A model generated the notes under the pieces. It was not told where the DNA came from and searched no databases. It saw only the letters and a list, made by a program, of their open reading frames with translations. Of a DNA stretch of 64,000 nucleotides, positions 46,291 through 57,631 are shown one piece after another (position 1 is the first letter of the stretch; each line of letters starts with the position of its first letter). The position numbers and the translations under genes are program-made. The stretch covers positions 76,633,739-76,697,738 of the forward strand of contig NC_089583.1 of NCBI RefSeq assembly GCF_019320115.1. Reading direction: 5' to 3'. The stretch is from Miscanthus floridulus (Eukaryota; Streptophyta; Magnoliopsida; Poales; Poaceae).

Positions 46291-48656
46291 TGGGAATTCG
46301 ATGGGACACCTGATCGACGGGACGTGCCCTGCTCGATGAGATAGTGCCTAGTAAAATAGGATGTGGCCTAGGCATGGCCCACCACTACCACACGCCGGGC
46401 GCGAGAAACAAGGCGTAGCCACATGTGGGTGGCTCTCCGCCTTCCTAGGTAGGACCTAGAAGGGCCCAATGATAGAACCTCCATCAAGGGGAGATCAACG
46501 GGCCTCCTAAGTTGATCGGACGGCCTAGGCGAATGCCAAATGACGGGGTTGAGGAACCAAATGGCCGTCGAAAGATAAGCACCCTTATTTACTTACTTTA
46601 CATATCAATTTCACTACCGAGCCTCTGACCCTAGCAACGGTAGGGGCGCAGACATTGCTCGGGGGCTACTGAGAGTGTCTACTCGTTTAGACATTCTCTT
46701 CGCCTGACCCCTCCTTGTGTTTAAAAACCAGAGGCATGGTGTGCGGGTGTAAACTTTGAGTAAAACTGGTCGTACCGCTAGACCCTACGCCCCAGCGGCT
46801 ACGACATTTTTGTTCACCAGTGTGATCAAATTCTTTGTTCCCACACCCCAAGCTTTAGCATCCGCCTTCTCGAGAAGGGTTCGAAGGGTCTACTTATGGA
46901 ATCTCCTTCAAGGAGAAGCTGTCAAGTCACCCAAGTCGATCGAACGGCTCGGATCACTGCTGAGAGATAGAGACAAAAAATTGCGATGCTCATGTAGGTT
47001 ACACCGGCCCTATCACAAATGATGGACCCAAACCCCGCACGAACTGGTAAGAGCTCCCCTTCACTCAAGCCACCAAGGTAACATCACCGACCCTCGCTTT
47101 CAGTTCCATTATATTGTACATTCATCCCATACATCCAAGCATTGCATATGCAATTGTTGCATCTCAACGCTTTGCGTTGCATCATGAAGCGGTAGCTGCC
47201 TCATTCGATATGAGTGGCAACTGACCAAGGTTCAAAGGCTGGTCCATGAAGGGCTCGAGGCCACATCATGTCAAACAGAGCTAGGGAAGAGAAACCAAGA
47301 TGAGCCCCAGCGGCCTTGCCTGACCCTGCTCAGAAGCGGATAGGGACATCTCGACCTTTCTCGTTCGATTCTAACCTCAAGCCAAGCCCATAGAATCTCC
47401 ATCGAGGAGAGGCCAACGGGCCACCCGAGTCTATTGAACAGCTCGGGCATCTGCTGGGAGGCGGGTTAAGTAGTGGAATGCCACATGAGGGCTCTGTCAA
47501 CCCCGTCAGCGGATGACGGACCTAGATTCCACACGAACATGCCCGTTAGTGAGCTCATTGAGCTCAACACTCGAGTCGTCGAGGCAAGTGTCATTAGCTC
47601 AGCCCCTCAAGTTGCAGAAACCGAGGATGGGGTGATGCGTGAAACATGATTGACCCCTATTAGACCCCAAGGGGCTCGAGCCACCCGATCCTAGATCGAG
47701 AGACCAAGGTTTGAAGGCTGGCCTGTGAAGGGCCTGAGGCCGCCTCACGTCGAACAAAAGCCAAGGGAGAAAACATAGATGAGCCTCAGCGGCCTTCTCG
47801 TTCGACCCAGCCTCTAGCCGAGCCCATAGAATCCCCATTAAGGGGGAATCTATTAGAAGGTAGGCTAAGGAGCAACAGAATGCCACCTAAGGGCTTTGCT
47901 AACCCTATCATGAGCGATAGGACTGGATTCTATTCGAACATCCCCGATAGCAAGCTCATCAAGTGCGTCACTCGAGCCATCGAGGCAAGTGACATCGCCT
48001 CAACCCCTCCGATTGCAAAAACCACAGATGGGGCAACAGTCACAAAAACAAGCTAGCCCTTGACCAAATCCCTGCCATGCATGGGGGCTCAAGGAAGGTT
48101 AGACTTGCAAGGAGACTGAACGCACGGTCATAGAACGATAGCTAAAATCTTAAAGAAGGGGTACGTGCGAAAACAATAGTAGTTTCGCTATCCACTCTTC
48201 GGTCTCTAGTGACATTCGACCCCAATAGCCGCAAGGGGTCGGATCTCACTTGGGGGATGATAAATGTATAAATACCCCCTTTTTCAAAACAGTTGCTGCG
48301 TTAGACTTCTTCCTCATGTTAAGGTTAGTGACAAGGTTTATGGGAATGAATAACTGAGCATGCCTACTCAGACTTTAAAAACCCACGCCCCGACAGCTAT
48401 GGTAACTTTGCTCACTAGCATAATTGAAGTTTTCCTATTACACACCTCAGGCCCTACAGTCTTAACGAATGGAAGGGTCAGATTACATGAGCCCTTCTTT
48501 TTTTAATACGAAAAGGGAAGAAAGCAAGTTCAATCAAATGAACCGAAATTACAAATTTGTTTAACAAAACAAAATCATGAATATGTTTTTAAGATACAAA
48601 AGTGCCAACACTTGTCCATAGATTATAGATAATATCCATCAAACCCATTCGACTAA
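46291..48656. other. Tat-2 non-coding spacer with repeat blocks
   Basis: Holds two more diverged copies of the post-pol block (about 46600-46900 and 48190-48530). Between them are two related segments (about 47195-47580 and 47690-48060) sharing AAGGCTGG(T/C)C...GAAGGG and CATCGAGGCAAGTG-type phrases. No gene. Confidence 0.6.
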
Positions 48657-51600
48657 CTACCCCCTCCAAGGGAGAACCATGTCTTCAACTTTGCTCGCTA
48701 GGGTTTCCATAAGAGGAGCCACCGCCGCTTCTATTTCATCTAGCTCTGAGGCTTTGTAGCTAGGCACGAAACTGAGGCTCATCACCTCCAAGTTGATGCT
48801 TTCATCGCAATGTGAGCGAGCGATGGCAAAGGCTTGGGTGATACCTGAGCGAAGTGCTTCCTTCTCTAGCTAGTGCACCCGCGCCGTGATATCTACGGCA
48901 CGGGCCACGAGCGAGCTGGTCCCCTCTACCTACACCACCTATAGGTCATCGCAGACTACGCTAAGGACAAGCTTCAGGACATCGAGCTTGTCGCTCTCCA
49001 CCTGAAGAAGACTCCTCGCCTTGGCAAGATCTGTGGCTAGTCTGGCAGCGGCGCCCTTGGCCTCTAGCTTCTAGGCTTTTATGGTTCCAAGCTCGGCCTA
49101 GATGGAGTTGATCCTATGCTACGCCTCATCATGCTTTCGGACGGCCTAGTCATGCTCCCCACGGGCCACACTGTGCTCCGAGCGGAGCCTCTCCATAGTC
49201 TGGCGTACCTCGTCTCACTCCTTGCGAAGCCAGGCGACCGCCTCGGCGTCCAGTTTCGGCCTCTGCTCCAGGGCCGTGGACCTCTCCTCAACTCCTAGCC
49301 TGAGATCCCGCTCCTTCTTGGCCTCGGCTAGGAGGTTGATGATCCGCTAGCGGGTCTCAGCATCCCACTGGAGCAACTCATCCCACTCCTTCCACACTCT
49401 AGTGGCCTCCTCCTCATCCTGCCACGCCCTCTCTAATAATTCATCAAAAGACTTCTTGGCATCCTCCATGTCCCGGCGGGCCTCGGCCTCCCATCGTCAA
49501 AGATTGTCCACCTACATGGCAAGGGGAGTCAACTCGGCCACCCTCTATTAGAGCTAGGCGGTCATGTCCTTGTGCAGTCCTGCCTCATCGATGAGGTGGT
49601 CCTAGTCCTCCTTATGCTCGTGAAGGAACTAGGATTTCTCCTGGCTATGAGCAATAAGAGACTAAAAAAGATGGTGGTCAAAAAACAAAAATAGATGAAT
49701 AAAGAAGTGAGCGAGAGGCAAGACTAAGTGAATACTCGGCCGGTGGGAATGATGACATCTCATAGGGTGCCCCTGGCCTAGTTCAGAGCTTCTAGCGTGG
49801 CCATGATCCCCTTGTTGAGACTCTCCCGCTCCATGCCCTTGGAGGCATCATCGAGGGTGAAGAGTTCCGATGATAGGTCCTACAGACTCACCCAATGGAG
49901 CAGGGGCTCATCTCATGGTGTCTCCTTGGATGTCAGGACTAGGGAAAACTCCATGTCGGTCTCCTCGGCAATCGCCACAGTGTCTGGGGGTCCCTCGGCC
50001 ATGACACCCTCCATGTTGTCCACGATAGGAGTCATCTCTAGGGCCACCAGTAGCATGGGATGCACCGCTGCCTTGGGCGCCACCACCACAGCTTCTGGTT
50101 GCGACCCATCCGTCATAGCCACTGTCACCTCTGCCTCCATTGGCGGGACCTTGTCCGGTTGCACCATGCCTGCCATGGTCGACACAACGAGTGCGGCCGA
50201 TAGCTCCGAGCCATCCGCCATAGCCACCGTCACCTCTGCCTCCGTCGATGGGACCTTGTCCGACTGTGCCATGCCCGCCATGGTCAATGTCGACAGCAGA
50301 ATCGCTTTCGTCGCTGGTTGCATGGAAACCTCCAAGGGCGCCCCCTCAGCCTCGCTGACCGCTTGACCCACCGAGGGCACGGGCACCACCACGAGCGGCG
50401 CCTAACCGGCCAACAAGGCTATGACGCTAGCTCCACTCTCACCCAAAGTAGGAGCGATGTCAGGCGATGGCCCCTGCCTTGCCTAAAGGGCAACACTCTT
50501 CTTAGGTGCCAATGCTAAAGAAGTGCCCCATCTAACCCATCTCCCAATGCTATAGAAGTAACAAAAGGCGTGAGTCATGATGAAAACAAGCAAAAGCAGA
50601 GAAAAACAGAGAAAACAGAGAAGCTGGTGACTTATGTTGGCGTTGTTGGGCGGTGGATACATTTGGGGGATGAACCCCCGGGCCCCTGCTCCACCTCATC
50701 GGGTCAGGACTATTTTGAGCCCACCCCCTGCTCTTGGGCAGAAGGGTCCACCTCCCTTACATCTGGGGGCACGGCAGTGGAGCCGCCCCCCGCCACAGAC
50801 ACCTCGGGCGCGATGATAGATCCACCCGCCCCTGTTAGCTCTTGAGGTGCAGCAGCAGGGCCACCCCCCTACGCCGGCACCTCAGGCACGGTGATTGACC
50901 TGCCTACTCCTACTGTCTCCTAGGGCAGGCTGATGGTTTGGCCCATCTCCACCGGCCCCACGGACGCGCTTTCCCCTATGTGGAACAGGAAAGGCCCCTG
51001 CATGGATGAGTGGATACCTGTCAGTGTATCCTCACTCACTGGGTCATCCCACTCAATGTCGGCAACTACCTCATCATCCTCAACATCGTCATCATTGTCG
51101 TCATCACTATCTGTCTCCTCACCTCGCTCCCATGCCCACAACTTCTGTTGCTTCTTCCTCCTCTCATCCTCCTTGGCCTTCTTCTACCACTCGGCCACGG
51201 TGCGATTCACCACCACCACGAGCGGGTCCTTTGGCAGCGGGGCTAGGCGATCCATAAAGACAAGTCCCTTCGGCTGGTCCCCCTATCTCAATATTAGCAC
51301 CAAGGGGTCAGGAGTTCAATTAAAAAGGAGGCATGAGGAAAGAGAACTTACAAAGTCAATGTACCCCGGTTCTGGCCGCATTGGGGGATGCCTCGACACC
51401 AGATACACAAAATCAAGAATGGCGCCAGCATCATCCCATGAAGGCTCCATCGTCTCCTTGATGCACTACGCCACTTTGGAGAGGGAGAGCGCTCCCTCAG
51501 CGAGTGCCGTCCCATCGAGTGATGCTCCGGGCGCCATCATGTGCAGGGGAAGCGCGCGCCTCATCAACGGTGTCACTCACCACATATGGTAGGTGCCGAT

Positions 51601-52262
51601 GATCCCTGACCCCATCACACCCCTCTCCTTCAGAATTTGTATGGCGGCGAGATGGTCCTAGATTTTCTTCTTGTCTTTATCCAGAACCCCCCACTTCCTC
51701 CATGATTTTGGGACCTCTTTGATGAGGCGCCCGGTGAACGTTGGCAAGGGGCGGCTACGTCGTCCTTGATGTAGAACCAATGTGAATGCCACCCCTTGTT
51801 GGAGGCTGACAGATGCATTGCTGGGTACTCATTGACCCAGTTGTTGTGGAGCTAGATGCCGGTGCATCCCATCGGCACATTCAGCTCTTGCCTCTTCTCC
51901 CACTTCTTCAGAAGGGTGACGGCAAAGAAATACCACCATAGGTCGAAGTGGGGACTAATCCCCATGAACCCCTCACACAGGGCGATGAACGCCATAATGT
52001 GCTGGATCCCATTGGGAGTAAGGTGTTGTAGCTCCACCTTGTAGTAATGTAGCAACCCTCAAAGGAACTTGTGGGTGGGGGTGGTGAATTCCTGCTTGTG
52101 GAAGTGAGCGAAGGACACAACATAGCCTTCGGGCGACGACGATGCGTCCTCATTGCCGGGAAGCCACCACTCCTCGGTGGTGGTCCACGCACAAAGAAGG
52201 CCACATCGAACGAGGCCCTCCAGGCGCTAGAGGTTGACATCGGATCTACACCATGGCTCCAT
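48657..52262 (-). pseudogene. Antisense gene of Tat-2: PF04195-type domain, acidic linker and coiled coil
   Basis: ATG at 52262 (MEPWCRSDVNL, then a stop). Exon 1 to 51352 contains PEGYVVSFAHFHKQEFTTP, HKFLRGLLHYYKVELQHLTP, NGIQHIMAFIALCEGFMGI, SPHFDLWWYFFAV and NKGWHSHWFYIKDD, ending PMRPEPGYIDF at a GTAAGT donor. Exon 2 starts near 51282 with an acidic run (SDDDNDDDVEDDEVV) and proline/alanine-rich repeats. Later exons (50392-49913) have EAEVTVAM repeats, and 49500-48657 is a long heptad-rich coiled coil. It is in the same place and orientation relative to pol as the Tat-1 gene. Several in-frame stops; role unknown. Confidence 0.85.
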
Positions 52263-52536
52263 TAAACGATTGGGGTGGATGGATGTGAACTTGATGGTGG
52301 CTGAGATGTGGATGTGGGAGGCTTAGGCGATTGGTGATGGAGGTTGTAGATGCAAAGGCAAGGAGGCAATATATGAAACCCTAGGGGTGGACCCTTTGGT
52401 TTTATAGGGGCGACGGATGTGAGGAAGGCAACCGTCAGCCTAGATCTCTGTGCCTGCCACGATTCATCACCACATCACCACGCAGGATATGCGCCCGCAA
52501 TCCCTATCCTTTCCCTCCGAAGACACACTGGATGTG
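52263..52536. other. Promoter-side sequence of the Tat-2 antisense gene
   Basis: Contains a TTTTATAGGGGCG stretch at about 52400. Ends at the solo LTR insertion. Confidence 0.4.
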
Positions 52537-54513
52537 TGAAAGCTCTAGTTTGGTTTTGGTTAATTGATGAAACCCTAAGTGCTAACCTAGTTTATCAAGA
52601 TGATTATGAGATAGGTAGCACTACTCCAAGTGATGAAGCAATGGTGAAGATCATGGCAATGGTGATGGCATGGTGATGGTCAAATGCTTAAACTTGGAAA
52701 AGAAGAAAGAGAAAAACAAAAGGCTCAAGGCAAAGGTATAAAATGTAGGAGCCATTTTGTTTTAGTGATTAAGACACTTAGTGAGTGTGATCACATTTAG
52801 GATAGATAGCCGTACTATTAAGAGGAGTGAAACTCGTATCGGAATGCGGTTATCAAAGTGCCACTAGATGCTCTAACTCATTGCATATGCATTTAGGATC
52901 TAGTGGAGTGCTAACACCCTTGAAAATGTTTGTGAAAATATGCTAACACTTGTGCATAAGGTGATACACTTGGTGGTGTTGGCACATCTACAAAGGTGCT
53001 TTCGGGAAAATGGAATGCCTATTTTCTATTGCGCCGGATGCAAATTCTTGTGGTTGGCTCATTGGAGCAAGGGTGAAGAAGTTAGAAGTGAAAATGAGTT
53101 GATCGCGAAGACGCTGGCATCGGTCAACTGACCGGACGCTGGACCTGAGATGCACTAGATGCTGGTTTCTGCGTTTGGTCAAACTGACATGGCGACACAG
53201 TGACTAGGGTTTAGCACTAGACGCTGGACCTGAGATGCATCGGACACTGGTTTCTGCGTCCGGTCAAACTGACATGGCGACACAGTGACTAGGGTTTAGC
53301 ACCGGACGCTAGTCTGTGTCCGGTCAGGGTGGACCAGACACGTCCAATCGAAGAAAACTGGATTTGGACCCTTACTGTAAACGACCAGACGCTGGTGGTT
53401 CAGCGTCCGGTCAGTTTTGCTGGAGCGTCCGGTCAGTTAATAGCCGTTGTGATCTGGTGGCTCAAGTTTAACTCAGAATGACACGTGGCTTACATCTGTG
53501 GACCGGACGCTGTGTCCAGGGTCCGGTCAGTATGACCGAAGCATCCTGTCAGAGCGTGTTTTGCCCAGTGAAAGGGTACAACGGCTCTATTTGATGGGGG
53601 CTCTATTTATAGCCCCATGGCCGGCTCAAGGGAGAACTCTTGCACATTTTCATTGACATAGCAACCTTGTGAGCTTAGCCAAAGTCCTCCCACTCATCTC
53701 TATCATTGATTCATTATCTTTGTGAGATTGGGAGAGAATCCAAGTGCATTGCTTGAGTGATTGCATCTAGAGGCACTTGGTATTCATGTTGCGCTATGAA
53801 TTTCACTTGTTACTCTTGGTGGTTGACACCACCTAGAGTTTTGGCACGAGTTGGTGATTGTTCGTGGCCATCTCCGGTGATTGTGAGGGGAGTTGTACCT
53901 TCTCCGGCGGAGCGCCAAAAGGTAACTCTAGTAAATTGCTCGTGTCATTGAGTTACCTCACTTGTGGGTCGGTTCTTGCGGTGTCCAATCATGTGGATGA
54001 GGTTTGTGAAACACCTCTTAGCCGCCGAACCACCAAGTGTTGGTCGACACAACGGGGACGTAGCATGTTGGCAAGCACGTGAACCTCAGGAGAAAATCAA
54101 TTGTCTCTTGTCTTTGGCATTCTCTTGGTGATTGGCTATATATTCTTCTTGTGATTGGTTCATCCCCTACCATCAGTATAATCACCCTACTCACTTATTT
54201 ACATTCTTACAAACTAGTTGATACAAGCTCTTTAGTGTAATTAGAATTGAGAGCTTGCTCTATTATCTACATTCATCTAGTTGAGCTCTTTAGAGTAGCA
54301 AGATTGAGAGCTCTTAGTGAGTAATTACTTTGGAAGTTGTGTGCCTAAGTAATTATTGCAACTAGAATTGTTGGATAGGTGGCTTGCAACCCTTGTAGAG
54401 CTAGAGCAAGTTTGCATTATGCTATTTGTCATACTAATCAAATTGCTCTAGTTGATTTGTAGATTTTTAAATAGGCTATTCACCCCCCCCTCTAGCCATA
54501 TTAGGACCTTTCA
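52537..54513 (+). mobile_element. Solo LTR, 1977 bp, probably Copia-type
   Basis: Perfect short inverted ends TGAAAG and CTTTCA. It interrupts Tat-2 sequence that continues at 54514 and is recognisable by comparison with 55646 on. Inside are a tandem repeat of about 90 bp (53150-53310) and repeated CGGACGCTGG / GCGTCCGGTCA motifs at 53100-53550; the right end reads TATTCACCCCCCCCTCTAG. From memory this resembles SIRE/Maximus-type LTRs of sugarcane relatives; the superfamily is uncertain. Target duplication unclear (ATGTG left; ATGTC two bases after the right end). Confidence 0.65.
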
Positions 54514-54982
54514 ACATGTCGCCTTCCTGGGCGGACTAGGACTCTTTACTAGCAGAAGAGATATGGGTCAAAAAGCGTTCCTCTGGCCCACCTAGGGCCA
54601 GGAGTTTGAGGGCTAGCCCATCAATGGTTTCGACGACTGTCCCAAGGTAGCCTTATGACGAAGGATGGGCCCATGAGCGGCCAAAACCCAGGCACACGAG
54701 TGCCACAAGTGTCTCAACCCAAGATTGAGTCTCAGCTAGGCTGACTCTTACCAGATCCCAGCGAATGGGATACCGGGACACCAATCAAACTATCCAGTTA
54801 TCAAAACACCAAATCTCACAGCCATACCCGTGAAGGGTCCGAATTACCCCCTGGGCAATTCTATCATAATCCCCTAGGGGCTCGGGGGCTACACCCATCG
54901 GGTACGCTCGCGCGCACCCTTTGGCAAGTCAAATCACCCCCTGGGCAATTCTATCCGAATCACCTAGGGGCTTAGGGGCTAC
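54514..54982 (+). repeat. Tat-2 3' untranslated block, copy 1
   Basis: CTGGGCGGACTAGGACT to GGGGCTTAGGGGCTAC; repeated at about 55655-56201. Near the end are repeats of CACCCCCTGGGCAATTCTAT, and the purine-rich tail next to 54983 is a polypurine tract. Confidence 0.8.
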
Positions 54983-55645
54983 TGTTGAGGACCGAATACT
55001 GGGGTACCCAAAGAGGAGGAGCTAATAACCATCAAACGTTGATGCTTCCAAACCGATAAGAATGCAACTACACTTCTTGCCCAACGACCGAAGGTTGGCT
55101 CTGCCTTGCCTGACCCCTGAGGGTTGGCTCTGCCTCGCTCGACCCCTGAGGGCTGGACTCCACCTTACTTGATGTCTAGGGGCAGACTCTGCCTCACCCA
55201 ATGTCTGAGGGCTAGCTCCACCTCGCTCGACCCCTGAGGGCTAGACTCCACCTCGCTCGACATCTAGGGGCAGACTCCACCTCACCCGACAACTGAGGGC
55301 TGGCTCCGCCTTGCTCGATGTCTAAGGGCTAGCTCTGCCTCGCCTGACATCTGGGGGTAGGCTCTACCTCACCCAACATCCAAGGGCTAGCTCCACCTCG
55401 CCCAACATCCAGGGGCAGACTCTGCCTTACCCGACGTCTAGGGGCAAACTCTGCCTCGCCCGATGACTGAGGGCTGGCTCCACATCGCTCGACGTTTGAG
55501 GGCAGGTTCCACCTCACCCAAGGTCCAAGGGCTATCTCTGCCTCGCCCAATGTCTAGGGGCAGACCCCACCTCGCATGACATCTCAGGGCAGACTCTGCC
55601 TCACCAAACATCAGAGGACATACTCTGCCTCGCCCAATGTCTATG
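54983..55645 (+). repeat. Partial Tat-2 LTR (first 0.66 kb)
   Basis: TGTTGAGGACCGAATACTGG through a 30-bp array, stopping at TCTATGCGCTGG, where it changes to 3' block sequence instead of the rest of the LTR. Confidence 0.85.
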
Positions 55646-56201
55646 CGCTGGACGTTTCTCCTTCTTGGGCGGACCAGGACTATTTACTAGCAGAAGAGAT
55701 ACAGGTCAAAAAGCATTCCTCCGGCCCACCTAGGCCTAGGAATTTGAGGGCTAGCCCATCAATGGTTTCAACGACCGTCCTAAGGCAGCCTTACAGCAAA
55801 GGATGGGCCCACGAGTGGCCAAAACCCAGGCACACGAGTGCCACAAGTGTCTCGACCCACGATTGAGTCTCAACTAGGCTGACTCATGCTAGATCCCCAT
55901 GAACAGGATACTAGGACTCCAATCGAACTATCTAGTTATCAAAATACCAAATCTCACAGTCATACTCGTGAAGGGTCCAAATTACCCCTTGGGCGATTCT
56001 ATCCAAATCCACTAGGGGCTTAGGGCCTACATCCAATGGTTGCGCTCGCGCGCACCCTTTAGCAAATCAAAATACCCCCCGGGTGATTCTATCCGAATCA
56101 CCCGGTGTCTCGGGGGCTACACCCATCGGGTGCGCTAGCACGCACCCTCTAGCAAGTCAAATCACCCCCGGGTGATTCTATCCGATTCACCCGGGGGCTA
56201 C
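55646..56201 (+). repeat. Tat-2 3' untranslated block, copy 2, with polypurine tract
   Basis: Same order as 54514-54982. Three copies of a CACCC..GGGTGATTCTATCCGA unit form short palindromes, and CACCCGGGGGCTAC directly precedes the 3' LTR. Confidence 0.8.
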
Positions 56202-57631
56202 TGTTGGGGACCGAATATTGGGGTACCCAAAGAGGAGGAGCTAATAACCATTAAATGTTGATGCTTCTGAACAAACAAGAATGCAACTACACTTCTTGCC
56301 CAATGACCAAAGGTTGGCTCCACCTCGCCCGACCCCTGAGGGCTGGCTCTGCCTCGCTCGACCCCCGAGGGCTAGACTCTGCCTCGCCCGACGTCTGGGG
56401 GCAGACTTTGCCTCACCTGATGTCCAAGGGCTAGCTCTGCCTTGCCCGAACCCCGAGGGCTGGACTCCGCCTCGCCCGATGTCCGAGGGCTGGCTCTGCC
56501 TCGCCCGACATCCAGGGGCAGACTCCATCTCACCCAACATCTGGAGGCAGACTCCGCCTTGCCTGATGACTGAGGGTTGGCTCTACCTCGCCCGATGTCT
56601 AAGGTCAGGCTCCACCTCGTCTAATGTTCGAGGGCTGGCTCCACCTCGCTCGATGTCTGGGGGTAGGCTCTGCCTCGCCCAACGCCTCAGGGTAGACTCT
56701 GCCTCGCCCGATGTCTAAGGACAGACTTTGCCTCGCCCGACGTCTATGCGCTACTCCTTCATAACTACGCACGCAGATAAGGCGGGGCACTCAAGTCAAC
56801 CACAATAGCGAGGACCACACCCTATATGCCTATAGGAAAGTACCATCAGGATATGACCAGACGGGTGCTTTAATCTCTTCCAGGCATGTCAGAGCCCAAA
56901 CAGTGTTGTGGGCGCCGACATTTGTCCTACAGTGTTATGGGCGCCAGCATTTGCCCACGGACACGAATCTTGATGAAAACATATGACAACCACTATAGTC
57001 TAGGAGGAAACTCATGTCATTTATAGTAACGAATGTGGGGCCTCTACGTCGTCTGCTCTCCGTAGGGTCACGACCCGGCACCCTGGTGCGTCGTGCTACC
57101 TGCCGGGGCAAGATGGGATGTGACCACTTGCTGAATGAAGCTAGAGCATGGCCCTATTAGGATCACCGAATGTGCTATCCCTGGCATCATCTGCCATGTC
57201 AGTAGGGCAGGCTCAAAGGAAAAGAAAGACCCGGCACTTTCGAATGACCTTCTTTGCCTCTAGTTTTTCTTCTTTCTCTCATCTGTAATCCCTGCTCCCC
57301 CTTGATCTATAAAAGGGAGGGTAGGGCACCCCACTAAGGGGATAGATCAATTCAACACACCACACATCACATAACACACAGCTGAGCAGCAACCAAGCTC
57401 TCAGCGCCCTTTCAACCTTTCCATCAGAGACTTGGGACTTATCCTTGTCTCGACTATTTATAACCCCTACTATGAACCTTTTAGTGCTAATAACATGAGC
57501 AGCAGCCGCAAACTGGACGTAGGGACATTCCACTCGAACCAATATAAACCTTGTGTCTTTTAGCACACCATCTGGGCTCAACACGCAACAAATACAAATT
57601 TACTAGTTGGTGTTTACACGAAACACCGACA
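56202..57631 (+). repeat. Tat-2 3' LTR, 1430 bp
   Basis: TGTTGGGGACCGAATATTGG to CGAAACACCGACA; shorter than the 5' LTR mainly because its 30-bp array (56310-56745) has fewer units. TATAAAAGGGAGG at about 57308. Confidence 0.92.

Larger units (their letters stand above)
41101..57631 (+). mobile_element. Tat-2: Tat-lineage LTR retrotransposon, 16.5 kb, deleted and rearranged
   Basis: Target duplication CCTTG at 41096-41100 and 57632-57636. LTRs 41101-42673 and 56202-57631, plus an internal partial LTR copy at 54983-55645. Plus-strand order: LTR, primer site, gag, two integrase C-terminal pieces, an L8 gene fragment, an antisense PF04195 gene (minus strand), LTR. Protease, reverse transcriptase, RNase H and most of integrase are deleted. 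It contains a solo LTR at 52537-54513 and sits in the F-box gene. Confidence 0.9.
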
